Shown here one piece after another: positions 10,485-19,835 of a DNA stretch of 34,023 nucleotides. The stretch covers positions 1-34,023 of the forward strand of contig CAIYDK010000151.1 of NCBI GenBank assembly GCA_903924955.1, written 5' to 3'. The notes under the pieces were generated by a model. It was not told where the DNA came from. It searched no databases and saw only the letters and a list, made by a program, of their open reading frames with translations. Both the position numbers and the translations under genes were made by a program. The stretch is from an uncultured beta proteobacterium (GTDB lineage: Bacteria; Pseudomonadota; Gammaproteobacteria; Burkholderiales; Burkholderiaceae_C). Numbering within the stretch: the first letter of the stretch is position 1; every line of letters begins with the position of its first letter.

Positions 10485-11198
10485 TCAGTGTGTGCGTGGC
10501 GCCAGGTACGCCAGGAAACGGTTTTCCAATAATCGAAAAACGCCAATCAGACAAAACGTTGCGACCAGATAAATGGCTGCCGCCGCCAGGTAGGCCTCAA
10601 ACGGCAAGTAGTAGTCCGAGTAAATGCGTCCAGCCGCAGCGGTGATGTCGATCATGGAGGGTACCGCGCTGGCCAGGCTGGTACTTTGCAGCATCATGAC
10701 GACTTCATTGCTGTAGGCAGGCAAAGTGCGGCGCATGGCGCTAGGCAGCACGATGCGCAGCATGATTTGCGTGCGATTCATGCCAAAGGCCTGCGCCGCC
10801 TCGATTTCACCCGGGTTGGTTTCCCGAATGGCGCCGGCAAGCATTTCCGCGGTGTATCCGGCCGTGTTCAGACTGAAGGCCAGCAGGGCGCAGAAAAAGG
10901 GTTCCTTGAAGTGCGTCCAGGGCCACACCGAATCCCACCGCGCCTGAATCCATTCGAGTTGGCCCAAACCGTAGTAAATGAGATAGATTTGTATGAGCAG
11001 CGGGGTACCGCGAATGACATAGGTATAGGCGCCGACGGTCCAGCGCAGCAAGGCCGAGGGCCCCGTCAGCAACAAGGCAAAAATCAGTGCCAGAACTGCG
11101 CCAATGGCCAGGGATGAGAACAGCAGGCCCAGTGTGGTGAGGATGCCGTTGCCAAACAGGAGCAGGTTCTTGGTTTCAAAAATGATGGCCCAGTTCAT
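10485..11198 (-). CDS. aotM: Basic amino-acid ABC transporter permease (AotM/HisM type)
   Basis: The 237-residue inner-membrane protein has about five transmembrane segments and the EAA loop (EIEAAQAFGMNRTQIMLRIV) that contacts the ATPase. YVIRGTPLLIQIYLIYYGLGQ is the family hallmark. It pairs with AotQ to form the channel. The start codon overlaps the aotQ stop as ATGA, so the two are translationally coupled. Confidence 0.9.
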   Translation of the reverse strand: MNWAIIFETKNLLLFGNGILTTLGLLFSSLAIGAVLALIFALLLTGPSALLRWTVGAYTYVIRGTPLLIQIYLIYYGLGQLEWIQARWDSVWPWTHFKEPFFCALLAFSLNTAGYTAEMLAGAIRETNPGEIEAAQAFGMNRTQIMLRIVLPSAMRRTLPAYSNEVVMMLQSTSLASAVPSMIDITAAAGRIYSDYYLPFEAYLAAAAIYLVATFCLIGVFRLLENRFLAYLAPRTH

Positions 11199-11881
11199 AA
11201 ATGCACCCGTTTGCTACCCAGGCTGTATCGGGCATTGAGCTTGCGCAAGGCGTAGAGCGAGACGGTGGTGTAAATCAGAAACAGGGCTGCGGTAAACAGG
11301 AAAAAAGCAAAAGGCGACCGCGTGGCAGCACTGGCTTGCTTGGCCAGATAGGTCATTTCCTTGAGGCCAATCAGACTCACCAGCGCAGTGGCCTTGATCA
11401 GCACCAGCCAGTTGTTGGTAAATCCGGGTAAGGCGTAGCGCACCATCTGGGGGGCCGTTATGCGCAGGAAGGCCTGGGTTCGACCCATGCCAAAAGCCCA
11501 TGCGGCTTCCATCTGACCTTTTGGAATGGCGAGAATGGCGCCACGGAAGGTTTCCGTCATGTACGCGCCATAGATGAAGCCAATGGTCAGCACTCCGGCC
11601 AGAAAGGGGTTGATGTCCACCGTTGCACGGCTGCCCATTGCTTCCAGCAAGTGGTTCAAACCGATGGTGCCACCGTAGAAAACCAGCAGCATGACAACCA
11701 GGTCCGGTATACCCCGCACGACGGTGGTGTACGCAGTGGCCAATCCGACCAGGGTCGGGTGGCCTGACAATTTCGCTCCGGCACCCAGTAGCCCCAAAAC
11801 GATGGACACCAGCAAGGCCAGCAGGGATACACCCACCGTCAGGACTGCGCCTTGCAGTATGGCGATGTAGTAATCGTTCAC
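11195..11881 (-). CDS. aotQ: Basic amino-acid ABC transporter permease (AotQ/HisQ type)
   Basis: The 228-residue permease has about five transmembrane segments, the hallmark TTVVRGIPDLVVMLLVFYGG and an EAA loop (MEAAWAFGMGRTQAFLRI). It forms a heterodimer with AotM. The start is GTG at 11881 (VNDYYIAILQGA), with no clear Shine-Dalgarno sequence; no better start lies nearby. It follows aotJ after a 76-base gap that holds a GC-rich stem-loop. Confidence 0.9.
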   Translation of the reverse strand: MNDYYIAILQGAVLTVGVSLLALLVSIVLGLLGAGAKLSGHPTLVGLATAYTTVVRGIPDLVVMLLVFYGGTIGLNHLLEAMGSRATVDINPFLAGVLTIGFIYGAYMTETFRGAILAIPKGQMEAAWAFGMGRTQAFLRITAPQMVRYALPGFTNNWLVLIKATALVSLIGLKEMTYLAKQASAATRSPFAFFLFTAALFLIYTTVSLYALRKLNARYSLGSKRVHL

Positions 11882-11916
11882 GACAGGCAGGTGTGGTCAG
11901 GCTGGCAGCGCCGCAA

Positions 11917-11930
11917 CGGGGTGACCCCCG
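11917..11930 (-). other. GC-rich stem-loop between aotJ and aotQ
   Basis: CGGGG and CCCCG pair around a 4-base loop. No T run follows on the minus strand, so it is not an intrinsic terminator. Hairpins in this place after a binding-protein gene commonly protect the 3' end of the highly expressed upstream message and lower permease output; that role is inferred. Confidence 0.35.
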
Positions 11931-11957
11931 CTTTGGTGCCGTGCCGTCAGAGGGGGA

Positions 11958-12797
11958 TTACTTGCCGTACACGTCCAGGTTGTTGAACTTGGCAAAGTAT
12001 TTGTCGTTGAGGGTCTTGTAGGTGCCGTTGGCGCGAATGGCCTTGATGGCGCCGTTGAGTTCAGCCTTGAGGGCCTCTTCGCCTTTACGCAGACCAATGC
12101 CGGCGCCAATACCGAAATACTTGGGCTCATACAGCTCTGGGCCCACCAACTGGTAGTCCTTGCCTTCAGGCTTGCTCAGGAAACCGCCAGTGACTTCCAC
12201 GAAGTCCGCTACGGTACCGTCGAGTCGTCCGGCCTTGATGTCCAGATAGACCTGGTCTTGCGCTTCGTAGGAAACAACGGTGACACCGGCGGTCTTGAGT
12301 TCACCGAGCGCGTATTTCTCTTGGGTACTCGCCTTGAGAACGCCGATTTTCTTGCCTTTGATCGACGCGGGGCCATCAAATTTCACGGTGCTTTTGACGA
12401 CAACGCGGCTGGGCGTGTTGTAGTACTTGTCGGTGAAGTCGATTTGCGCAAGGCGTTCTTCGGTAATGGACATGGAGCTGATGATGGCATCGTATTTCTT
12501 GGCCATCAGGCCCGGAATCATGCTGTCCCACACTTGCTCAACGAAAACGCACTTGCGCTTGATTTGCTCGCACAGGGCGCTGGCAATGTCCACATCAAAG
12601 CCGGTGGGCTTGCCGTCACCGGTCTTGAACGTGAATGGCTCGTAGGTTGGGTCAATCGCTACTTTGAGTTCTGCTGGCGCTGCCACCGGTGCAGATGCGA
12701 CCGGAGCCGCAGGAGCTGCCGCAGCGGGCGCTTCTTCCTTTTTTCCGCATGCGACAAGCATGGACGCAACAGCCACTGCCAATAAGAGCTTATTCAT
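11958..12797 (-). CDS. aotJ: Basic amino-acid ABC transporter substrate-binding protein, predicted lipoprotein
   Basis: The 279-residue protein is a cluster-3 solute-binding protein (SBP_bac_3), with [34 protein letters not shown] and [27 protein letters not shown]. The D/R ligand-pair region and SRVVV stretch match the Lys/Arg/Orn-binding subgroup. The start at 12797 is chosen over 12848 because AAGGAT lies just upstream and it begins the signal peptide. That signal ends in the lipobox LVAC, with C17 as lipidated cysteine, followed by a ~25-residue Ala/Pro linker. The protein is therefore probably membrane-tethered in the periplasm rather than freely soluble. First gene of the transporter operon; its 206-base upstream region is shared with ygiQ. 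Confidence 0.9.
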   Translation of the reverse strand: MNKLLLAVAVASMLVACGKKEEAPAAAAPAAPVASAPVAAPAELKVAIDPTYEPFTFKTGDGKPTGFDVDIASALCEQIKRKCVFVEQVWDSMIPGLMAKKYDAIISSMSITEERLAQIDFTDKYYNTPSRVVVKSTVKFDGPASIKGKKIGVLKASTQEKYALGELKTAGVTVVSYEAQDQVYLDIKAGRLDGTVADFVEVTGGFLSKPEGKDYQLVGPELYEPKYFGIGAGIGLRKGEEALKAELNGAIKAIRANGTYKTLNDKYFAKFNNLDVYGK

Positions 12798-12805
12798 ATG
12801 TGATC

Positions 12806-12898
12806 CTTGAAAATGTCGAATGGCACTTGCGCGCCCGGTTAAAGCCAAAGCGTTCCATTCTACGGGGTAAGCCGCGCAAAACGGGTGCCATTTTCAAG
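12806..12898. repeat. Perfect 10-bp inverted repeat upstream of aotJ
   Basis: CTTGAAAATG at 12806-12815 is the exact reverse complement of CATTTTCAAG at 12889-12898, with 73 bases between. The aotJ-proximal arm includes the start of the AAGGAT ribosome site. Depending on where transcription starts, the arms could pair in the aotJ leader and hide the ribosome site, or be paired protein sites. A TAGAAT at 12862-12857 (minus) could be a -10, in which case the far arm would lie upstream of transcription. Confidence 0.4.
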
Positions 12899-13003
12899 TT
12901 TGGACTTGGGGTTTGTACGGTGGACAAGAATATGCCGGGTAACCCCTTGCGGGTGTGTTGCCAAGCGCAAAACCTTACACTCGAAGCCAATTACCTGAAC
13001 ACT

Positions 13004-15478
13004 ATGAACGCCCTTGTCGACGTCTCTTTCTTCCCGCGCGCCGCCAAACCGCTGACCAGTTACCGCAAATACTGGGCCGCGCGGTTTGGCACGTCGCGGT
13101 TTTTGCCTATGAGTCGCGCCGAAATGGAGCAGTTGGGATGGGATAGTTGCGACATCGTGCTGGTCACCGGCGATGCGTATGTGGACCACCCCAGTTTTGG
13201 CATGGCCGTGATCGGGCGCCTGCTTGAAGCGCAGGGATTTCGCGTGGGCATCATCGCCCAGCCGGACTGGCAGAGCGCCGACCCCTTCAGGGTACTGGGC
13301 AAGCCCAACTTGTTCTGGGCCGTGACGGCGGGCAACATGGATTCCATGATCAACCGCTACACGGCGGACCGCAAAATCCGCAGTGACGACGCCTACACGC
13401 CCGGTGCGGCTCCCGACCGGCGCCCCGACCATGCCGCCATCGTCTATAGCCAGCGCTGCCGCGAGGCCTTCAAGGACGTGCCCATCGTGCTGGGCGGCAT
13501 CGAGGGCTCGCTGCGCCGCATCGCCCATTACGACTACTGGAGCGACAAGGTGCGCCGATCCATCGTGGTGGACGCCAAGTGCGACCTGCTGCTGTACGGA
13601 AATGCCGACCGCGCCATCGTCGAGATAGCCCACCGACTGGCGGCCCGGGAGCCGGTGCAAAAGATCACCGATGTGCGCGGAACCGCCTTTGTGCGCCGAG
13701 CCGATGACGCGTCCGCGCGATGGCAAGCCGACGGCAGTGTCCAGGGCTGGTTCGAGATCGACTCCACCAGCGTGGACGAACCCGGCCGCGTGGAGGCCCA
13801 CGTCAACCCCTACCAGACCACCAGTGAGCAGGCGGCAGGGCAGGGCAGCAGTTGCGCCAAAGAAGATTCAGAAAAGTCTGCCGATCTGAATGCTACAAAT
13901 TCAGGAGCTGCTCAGGCAGCACCCACGGGGGCTAGCGGTGATATTTCTGAAAAGACTTTGGCTGTAGCTGCCATCCAGCCGATCACCTTCTTCTCCAACC
14001 CGGCGCTGGCGGGCAAGCTCAAGGTGCCGCCGCGGGATCGCTCGGTCATCCGGCTGCCCAGCTATGAGCAGGTCAAAAGCGACCCGGTGCTGTATGCCCA
14101 CGCCAGCCGCGTGCTGCACCTGGAGACCAACCCCGGCAATGCCCGTTCGCTGGTCCAGGCCCATGGCGAGGGTGTGACCGCGCGCGACGTGTGGATCAAC
14201 CCGCCGCCCATCCCGTTGACCACGGCCGAGATGGATTATGTGTTTGATCTGCCCTATGCACGCAGCCCGCATCCGCTGTACGCGGACGAGAACGGCAGTC
14301 ACGACCACTCCACCAAGATCCCGGCGTGGGAGATGATCCGCTTTTCCATCAACATCATGCGCGGCTGCTTTGGCGGCTGCACTTTCTGCTCCATCACCGA
14401 GCACGAGGGCCGCATCATCCAGAGCCGCTCCGAAGAGTCGGTGATCAAGGAGATCGAGGATATTCGCGACAAGGTCAAGGGCTTTACCGGCACCATCTCC
14501 GACCTGGGCGGCCCCACCGCCAACATGTACCGCCTGGGCTGCAAGACCCCCGAGATTGAGGCGGCCTGTCGCAAGCCCAGCTGCGTCTACCCCGGGATTT
14601 GCCAGAACCTGACCACCAACCACGACCCGCTGATCAAGATTTATCGCCGGGGGCGGGCGCTCAAGGGCATCAAGAAAATCCTCATTGGCAGCGGCCTGCG
14701 CTACGACCTGGCCGTGCAAAGCCCCGAGTACGTTAAGGAGCTGGTCACCCATCATGTGGGCGGCTACCTCAAAATCGCGCCCGAGCACACCGAGAGCGGG
14801 CCGCTGACCAAGATGATGAAGCCCGGCATCGGCAACTACGACAAGTTCAAGCAGATGTTTGACAAGTTCACGCTGGAAGCCGGTAAGAAGCAGTTTCTGA
14901 TTCCGTACTTTATTGCCGCCCATCCCGGCACCAGCGATGCCGACATGATGAACCTGGCTGTCTGGCTCAAGAAGCACGGCTTCAGGGCCGATCAGGTGCA
15001 AACTTTCTATCCCAGCCCCATGGCCAGCGCCACGGCCATGTACCACTCGGGGCGCAACCCGCTGCGCAAGGTCCACCGCACGGTCGAGAATGAGGACGAG
15101 AATGTGGACGTGGTTCGTGGCGAAAAGCGCCGCCGTCTGCACAAAGCGTTTTTGCGTTACCACGATCCCAACAACTGGCCGCTGTTGCGCGATACGCTCA
15201 AGGCGATGGGCCGCGCTGATTTGATCGGCAACGGCAAGCACCATTTGATTCCCACCTACCAGCCCTTGGGTGATGGCGCCTACCAAAGTGCACGCAAGAA
15301 AAATTCCACGCCATTGAGTCCTGACCCGCGCATGACCGTTCCTGCGGGCAAGACAAGGCAATTGACGGCAGCCAGCAAACCGGTGAAGGGCCGCGTTCTC
15401 ACGCAGCACACGGGTTTGCCGCCACGCGATACGGGGGCGCCCCGCTCCGGAGCCAAGGCGTCGCGCAAACCCCGTTGA
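13004..15478 (+). CDS. ygiQ: YgiQ family radical SAM protein
   Basis: The 824-residue protein matches E. coli YgiQ over most of its length. It has an N-terminal domain ([21 protein letters not shown]), the radical SAM cluster motif CFGGCTFC (C455, C459, C462) within RFSINIMRG...SITEHEG, and a C-terminal YgiQ region ending in a basic Lys/Arg-rich tail. Radical SAM enzymes bind a 4Fe-4S cluster and split S-adenosylmethionine; the substrate of YgiQ is not known to me. The ATG at 13004 gives the expected N-terminus; the ORF-track start at 12689 would run through the start of aotJ. The linker at about residues 275-325 is enlarged by low-complexity sequence that resembles an inserted intergenic repeat. 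It diverges from aotJ and converges on glgX with a 41-base gap. Confidence 0.92.
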   Translation: MNALVDVSFFPRAAKPLTSYRKYWAARFGTSRFLPMSRAEMEQLGWDSCDIVLVTGDAYVDHPSFGMAVIGRLLEAQGFRVGIIAQPDWQSADPFRVLGKPNLFWAVTAGNMDSMINRYTADRKIRSDDAYTPGAAPDRRPDHAAIVYSQRCREAFKDVPIVLGGIEGSLRRIAHYDYWSDKVRRSIVVDAKCDLLLYGNADRAIVEIAHRLAAREPVQKITDVRGTAFVRRADDASARWQADGSVQGWFEIDSTSVDEPGRVEAHVNPYQTTSEQAAGQGSSCAKEDSEKSADLNATNSGAAQAAPTGASGDISEKTLAVAAIQPITFFSNPALAGKLKVPPRDRSVIRLPSYEQVKSDPVLYAHASRVLHLETNPGNARSLVQAHGEGVTARDVWINPPPIPLTTAEMDYVFDLPYARSPHPLYADENGSHDHSTKIPAWEMIRFSINIMRGCFGGCTFCSITEHEGRIIQSRSEESVIKEIEDIRDKVKGFTGTISDLGGPTANMYRLGCKTPEIEAACRKPSCVYPGICQNLTTNHDPLIKIYRRGRALKGIKKILIGSGLRYDLAVQSPEYVKELVTHHVGGYLKIAPEHTESGPLTKMMKPGIGNYDKFKQMFDKFTLEAGKKQFLIPYFIAAHPGTSDADMMNLAVWLKKHGFRADQVQTFYPSPMASATAMYHSGRNPLRKVHRTVENEDENVDVVRGEKRRRLHKAFLRYHDPNNWPLLRDTLKAMGRADLIGNGKHHLIPTYQPLGDGAYQSARKKNSTPLSPDPRMTVPAGKTRQLTAASKPVKGRVLTQHTGLPPRDTGAPRSGAKASRKPR
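13891..13960 (+). repeat. Repeat-like insert inside ygiQ
   Basis: This stretch of the ygiQ linker carries GGAGCTGCTC, then CCCACGGGGGCTAGCGG and ends in ATATTTCTGAAAAG. Its composition differs from the surrounding GC-rich coding sequence. The GAGCTGCT-n-CCCACGGGGGCTAG layout resembles dispersed intergenic repeats I recall from Rhodoferax, Polaromonas and Acidovorax genomes. It contains a small hairpin GCTGC-TCAG-GCAGC and stays open in the ygiQ frame. No second copy was found in this window, so assignment rests on memory. Confidence 0.45.
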
Positions 15479-15519
15479 ATGTCGGAGGCAGGTTGCTGAA
15501 ATTTTTTTGCGCGCGGGCG

Positions 15520-17619
15520 CTACGCCGCGTCGGGGTCCAATTGCAGCAGTGCGACGCTGTGCGACAGTAGCGGGTAGGACGCAGCGTCTTGTCGCAGGGC
15601 GTCGTCAACTTCATTTCTGGCGGTATCCAGCAGCAGGCGCCAGGAACCGGCGGGTAGGTCAAAAATACGGTCGCTGGCTTGGGGGTTGAACAGCAGCAAA
15701 AGCGGCATTCTGGCCCGACCCGGGTGGCCAATCAGGCAGCCCAGCACCCCGTCGGTCGTGTCGTTCCAGTTTTGCGAATGCATCTCCCCACCATTGCTTT
15801 GCAGCCATGACACGTCCGCCAGGCCATTGGCACTCGGCAAACCGCTGTACCAATGGTTACCCAAGGGATGTGTCTGGCGGCGCAGGCTTAGCACCTTCGC
15901 GGTGAAGGCTATCAGGTCGTGATCGGCCTGATCCCAATCAATCCAGGTGGTGTCGTTATCCTGACAATAGGGGTTGTTGTTGCCGGCTTGGCTGTGGCCC
16001 AGTTCATCACCCGCGCAGAGCATGGGGGTGCCCTGGGCCAAAAGGGTGGTGGCTAGCAGGGCCCGTTGAAGTCTGGTGCGCAGGGCGTTGACGGACGGTT
16101 CATGGGTAGTGCCTTCGGCCCCACAGTTGTTGCTGAGGTTGTCGCTATGGCCATCGGCGTTGTTCTCACCATTGGCCAGGTTGTGGCGTTCGTTGTAGCT
16201 GACCATATCGCGCAAGGTGAAGCCGTCGTGCGAGACCACGTAATTGACGGATTCAGCGGGAGGGCGCTGTCGGCGCTGGCTGTGCTGGTACAAATCTGAC
16301 GAGCCGCACAGGCGCAAAGCGAAATCTCCCCGGGTTCGCGGCGGATGTGATGTGTGCAGCCAAAACCCCCGCATGACATCCCGGAAACGGTCGTTCCACT
16401 CCATCCAGCCCCGCGGGAAGCTGCCAACCTGGTACCCACCAGGCCCCACGTCCCAGGGCTCGGCAATCATCTTGACGCGTGACAGCAAAGGGTCCTGGGC
16501 AATCGCGGTAAAAAAGGCACCACCACGCTCAAAACCATGATCGCCCCGACTCAATACGGGTGCCAGGTCAAAGCGGAACCCGTCCACATGCATGGCGCTG
16601 ACCCAGTAGCGCAGGCTGTCCATTACCATTTGCAGTACCCGTGGTTGGCGAATATCCAGGGTGTTGCCACAGCCGCTGTAGTTTTCGTACTGGGCGTGGT
16701 TGTCGGCTTTGAGCCGGTAGTAGCTGGCATTGTCCAGCCCGCGAAAACTGAGGTTGGGACCGGTTTCATCCGACTCCGCGGTGTGGTTGAATACCACGTC
16801 CAGCAGAACCTCAATCCCCTGCGCATGGACAGATTTGACCATTGCGCGGAATTCGTCACGGGCAGTGGCCCAGTGTTGGCCGCAAGACAGGGCAGGGTTG
16901 GGCGCAAAAAATGCCAGGGTGTTGTAACCCCAGTAGTTGGAAAGACCCTGCTGCACCAAACGCTCTTCGTCAATCGAAAAATGCACCGGCAAAAGGCTCA
17001 GCGAGGTGACGCCCAGGGACTTAATGTGGGCCAGTGATGCGTCGTGTGCCAGCGCACCGTAGGTGCCGCGCAAAGCTTGCGGCACTTTGGGATTGGTTTT
17101 TGAAAATCCCCTGACGTGCATCTCATACAGTACCGTGTCGATGATGGGTACATGGGGGGGGCGGTCGCCCTCCCAGTCAAAATCGTCGTGCACGACACGC
17201 GCCTTGAGCGCCATGGCAGCGTTGTCGCGCGTGTCCATCAGACTGGTTTGCTGGCGGTTAAATCCAAAGTGTTCGTCGTGCCACACAAAATTGCCCACGA
17301 CATCCCGTGCGTAGGGGTCCAATAGCAGCTTGTGCGGGTTGAAGCGGTGGCCATGCTCAGGGTCCCAGAGGCCATCGGCGCGCAAACCGTAGATCAAGCC
17401 GGGCCGGGCACCGGGCAAGTAGCCGTGCCAGACGTCGCTGGTGTGAGCGGGTAGGCGCATGCGGACCCGTTCCACCACGCCTGCTTCATCAAACAGGCAC
17501 AACTCCATGGCCTGTGCGTGTGCCGAAAATACGGCAAAGTTGACACCGTGCCCATCCCATGTTGCGCCTATGGGCCATGGGTGGCCGTTTAACAAGGTGT
17601 TGGTGATTAACGTGTCCAT
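15520..17619 (-). CDS. glgX: Glycogen debranching enzyme GlgX
   Basis: The 699-residue protein is a GH13 enzyme with an N-terminal CBM48 domain ([21 protein letters not shown]) and an alpha-amylase barrel with [21 protein letters not shown] (nucleophile Asp) and the acid residue in [30 protein letters not shown] is diagnostic for GlgX. It hydrolyses the alpha-1,6 branches of phosphorylase-limited glycogen, so it works after GlgP. The ATG at 17619 overlaps the end of glgB by 13 bases and gives the standard N-terminus; the ORF-track start at 17682 lies deep inside glgB. Last gene of the glgP-glgB-glgX unit. Confidence 0.93.
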   Translation of the reverse strand: MDTLITNTLLNGHPWPIGATWDGHGVNFAVFSAHAQAMELCLFDEAGVVERVRMRLPAHTSDVWHGYLPGARPGLIYGLRADGLWDPEHGHRFNPHKLLLDPYARDVVGNFVWHDEHFGFNRQQTSLMDTRDNAAMALKARVVHDDFDWEGDRPPHVPIIDTVLYEMHVRGFSKTNPKVPQALRGTYGALAHDASLAHIKSLGVTSLSLLPVHFSIDEERLVQQGLSNYWGYNTLAFFAPNPALSCGQHWATARDEFRAMVKSVHAQGIEVLLDVVFNHTAESDETGPNLSFRGLDNASYYRLKADNHAQYENYSGCGNTLDIRQPRVLQMVMDSLRYWVSAMHVDGFRFDLAPVLSRGDHGFERGGAFFTAIAQDPLLSRVKMIAEPWDVGPGGYQVGSFPRGWMEWNDRFRDVMRGFWLHTSHPPRTRGDFALRLCGSSDLYQHSQRRQRPPAESVNYVVSHDGFTLRDMVSYNERHNLANGENNADGHSDNLSNNCGAEGTTHEPSVNALRTRLQRALLATTLLAQGTPMLCAGDELGHSQAGNNNPYCQDNDTTWIDWDQADHDLIAFTAKVLSLRRQTHPLGNHWYSGLPSANGLADVSWLQSNGGEMHSQNWNDTTDGVLGCLIGHPGRARMPLLLLFNPQASDRIFDLPAGSWRLLLDTARNEVDDALRQDAASYPLLSHSVALLQLDPDAA

Positions 17620-19835
17620 TCGAGTATGACCGTTGCTAGCGGAGGCAGTGTAAGTGCAACGCTGTAAGGCTTGGCATGCCATGCGTTGGGCTCAGCGGTT
17701 GCAGCACCTTGCGGCGTGCCCTGGTTGCTGCCGCCGTAGTGCGCTGAGTCGGTATTGAGTCGCTCGATGTATTGGCCCGCGTGTGGAACCCCGATACGGT
17801 ATCCGTGTTGCACGGTGGGTGTGAAGTTGCACACCACCACCATGCAGGTGCCCGGGTCGGTACCACGGCGTATAAAGCTGAGTACCGAGTGGGTGGCGTC
17901 GCTGTGATCGATCCATTCAAAACCGTCAGCGCAACAGTCCATCTGGTGGAGGGCTGCTTTGGATCGGTACAGGTGGTTGAGGTCGCGCACCAGACGCTGA
18001 ATGCCCGCGTGCTCGGGTTTGTCAAGCAAGTGCCAGTCCAGGCTCTGGTCGTGGTTCCATTCCCTCTCCTGAGCGAACTCGCAACCCATGAACAACAGCT
18101 TTTTGCCAGGGTGGCTAAACATGAATCCCAAATAGGCCCTTAGATTGGCAAACTTCTGCCACCAATCCCCCGGCATTTTGTTCAGCAGCGAGCCTTTGCC
18201 GTGCACTACTTCGTCGTGGGAGATGGGGAGTACAAAATTTTCACTGAAGGCGTAGACCAAACCGAACGTCATCTCGCTTTGGTGGTGTTTGCGGTGCACC
18301 GGGTCACGTTCCATGTATTGCAGCGTGTCGTGCATCCAGCCCATATTCCATTTGTAATGAAATCCCAGGCCCCCGGCATAGGTGGGACGCGAAACCGACG
18401 GGAATGCGGTGGACTCTTCGGCCAAAGTGATGGCGCAGGGGCGCTCGCTGCCAACCACCTCGTTCATGCGCTTGAGGAAGGCGATGCTTTCGAGGTTTTC
18501 GCGCCCTCCGTGGGCGTTGGGAATCCACTCACCTGCCTTGCGGCTGTAATCGCGGTAGAGCATGGAGGCGACCGCGTCCACGCGCAATCCGTCCACGCCA
18601 TAGCGCTCCAGCCAGTACAGGCCGTTGCCGATGAGGAAATTGGCAACCTCGGTGCGGCCCAGGTTGTAGATCAGCGTGTTCCAGTCGTTGTGAAAGCCCT
18701 CGCGCGGGTCGGCGTACTCGTAGAGGTGGGTGCCATCAAACTGTGCCAGCCCGTGGGGGTCGGTGGGGAAGTGCGCCGGGACCCAGTCGAGCAATACGCC
18801 AATACCCGCAGTGTGGCAGCGCTGAACAAAGCGGACAAAACCGTCGGCAGTGCCAAACCGCGCAGTCGGCGCGTACAGCCCGACGGGCTGGTAGCCCCAG
18901 GAGCCGTCAAACGGGTGTTCGCTGATGGGCAATAGCTCCAGGTGGGTAAAGCCCATGTCCTGCGTGTAGGGCACCAGCAAATCAGCCAGTTCGTCCCAGG
19001 TCGGCCAGCGGTGCTCGCCAGTGTGTGCATCCGCCACACGCCGCCAGGAGCCCAGGTGAACTTCGTAGATGCTCATGGGCGCATCCAGTGCATTCGCATT
19101 GCGGCGCTGATCAGACGGCAACTGGACGATGGGCATGGGCGCCACAACACTCGCAGTGGCAGGCCTCATTTCGGCCTGACGGGCATAAGGGTCGGCACGG
19201 GCTGGCAGCACATGGCCATTTGCTGTGCGGATTTCGAATTTGTACAGAGCCCCTGCGGACACACCGGGGAGGAATATTTCCCACACGCCGCATTCGCGGC
19301 GCAGGCGCATCGGATGCCTGCGACCGTCCCAGTAGTTGAAGTTGCCTACGACACTGACGCGCGAGGCGTTCGGGGCCCAGACAGCAAAGCTGGTGCCACT
19401 CACGCCACCCATTTCGCGTGGGTTAGCACCCAGAATTTCATAAGGGCGCAAGTGCGTGCCTTCGCCGAGCAGCCAGACATCCATGTCACCCAGTACGTGG
19501 CCAAAACGGTAGGGGTCTTCGATGATGGACTGCGGGCCGTCTGCCCACTGCACTTTCAAGCGGTACGGCGTGTCGGGCTCAGCTGCCAGGGTCTGCTCAA
19601 AGAACCCTGCCGGGTTGCGCAAGGTCATGGTGTCCATGACCGATTTATCCCCGCTGGTGACAATCTGAACCGTGACCGCTCCGGGCAAAAAAGTGCGGAC
19701 GGACAACTTTCCACTGGCTTGCGCATGGGGGCCCAGCACGGCAAACGGGTCACCATGGTCGCCATTGCATATCAGCTTGATATCCGTAGAACGCAGGTTG
19801 GCGGCGCCTTCTTCTCGGGTAGCGCGTGCTTTCAT
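17607..19835 (-). CDS. glgB: 1,4-alpha-glucan branching enzyme GlgB
   Basis: The 742-residue protein has two N-terminal beta-sandwich domains ([11 protein letters not shown], then [24 protein letters not shown]), as in full-length enterobacterial-type GlgB, and a GH13 catalytic barrel. Key residues are the nucleophile Asp in [17 protein letters not shown] (near 415), the acid Glu in [10 protein letters not shown] and the conserved [11 protein letters not shown]. It moves short alpha-1,4 chains to form alpha-1,6 branches in glycogen. The ATG at 19835 overlaps the glgP stop as ATGA, which fixes the start; the track start at 19859 is eight codons longer. Length fits the family (about 730). Confidence 0.94.
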   Translation of the reverse strand: MKARATREEGAANLRSTDIKLICNGDHGDPFAVLGPHAQASGKLSVRTFLPGAVTVQIVTSGDKSVMDTMTLRNPAGFFEQTLAAEPDTPYRLKVQWADGPQSIIEDPYRFGHVLGDMDVWLLGEGTHLRPYEILGANPREMGGVSGTSFAVWAPNASRVSVVGNFNYWDGRRHPMRLRRECGVWEIFLPGVSAGALYKFEIRTANGHVLPARADPYARQAEMRPATASVVAPMPIVQLPSDQRRNANALDAPMSIYEVHLGSWRRVADAHTGEHRWPTWDELADLLVPYTQDMGFTHLELLPISEHPFDGSWGYQPVGLYAPTARFGTADGFVRFVQRCHTAGIGVLLDWVPAHFPTDPHGLAQFDGTHLYEYADPREGFHNDWNTLIYNLGRTEVANFLIGNGLYWLERYGVDGLRVDAVASMLYRDYSRKAGEWIPNAHGGRENLESIAFLKRMNEVVGSERPCAITLAEESTAFPSVSRPTYAGGLGFHYKWNMGWMHDTLQYMERDPVHRKHHQSEMTFGLVYAFSENFVLPISHDEVVHGKGSLLNKMPGDWWQKFANLRAYLGFMFSHPGKKLLFMGCEFAQEREWNHDQSLDWHLLDKPEHAGIQRLVRDLNHLYRSKAALHQMDCCADGFEWIDHSDATHSVLSFIRRGTDPGTCMVVVCNFTPTVQHGYRIGVPHAGQYIERLNTDSAHYGGSNQGTPQGAATAEPNAWHAKPYSVALTLPPLATVILEWTR

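Noticed and set aside
12798-12900. Possible ArgR box upstream of aotJ
   Set aside because: The TGAAAATGTCGAAT stretch matches the TGAAT-N6-ATTCA pattern poorly and no argR gene is in view.
13901-15409. 502-codon open frame on minus opposite ygiQ
   Set aside because: Shadow of ygiQ; low-complexity Val/Gly/His/Gln-rich translation, no recognisable domain.
15500-15520. T7 run after ygiQ as a terminator
   Set aside because: No stable hairpin precedes the T run within a suitable distance.
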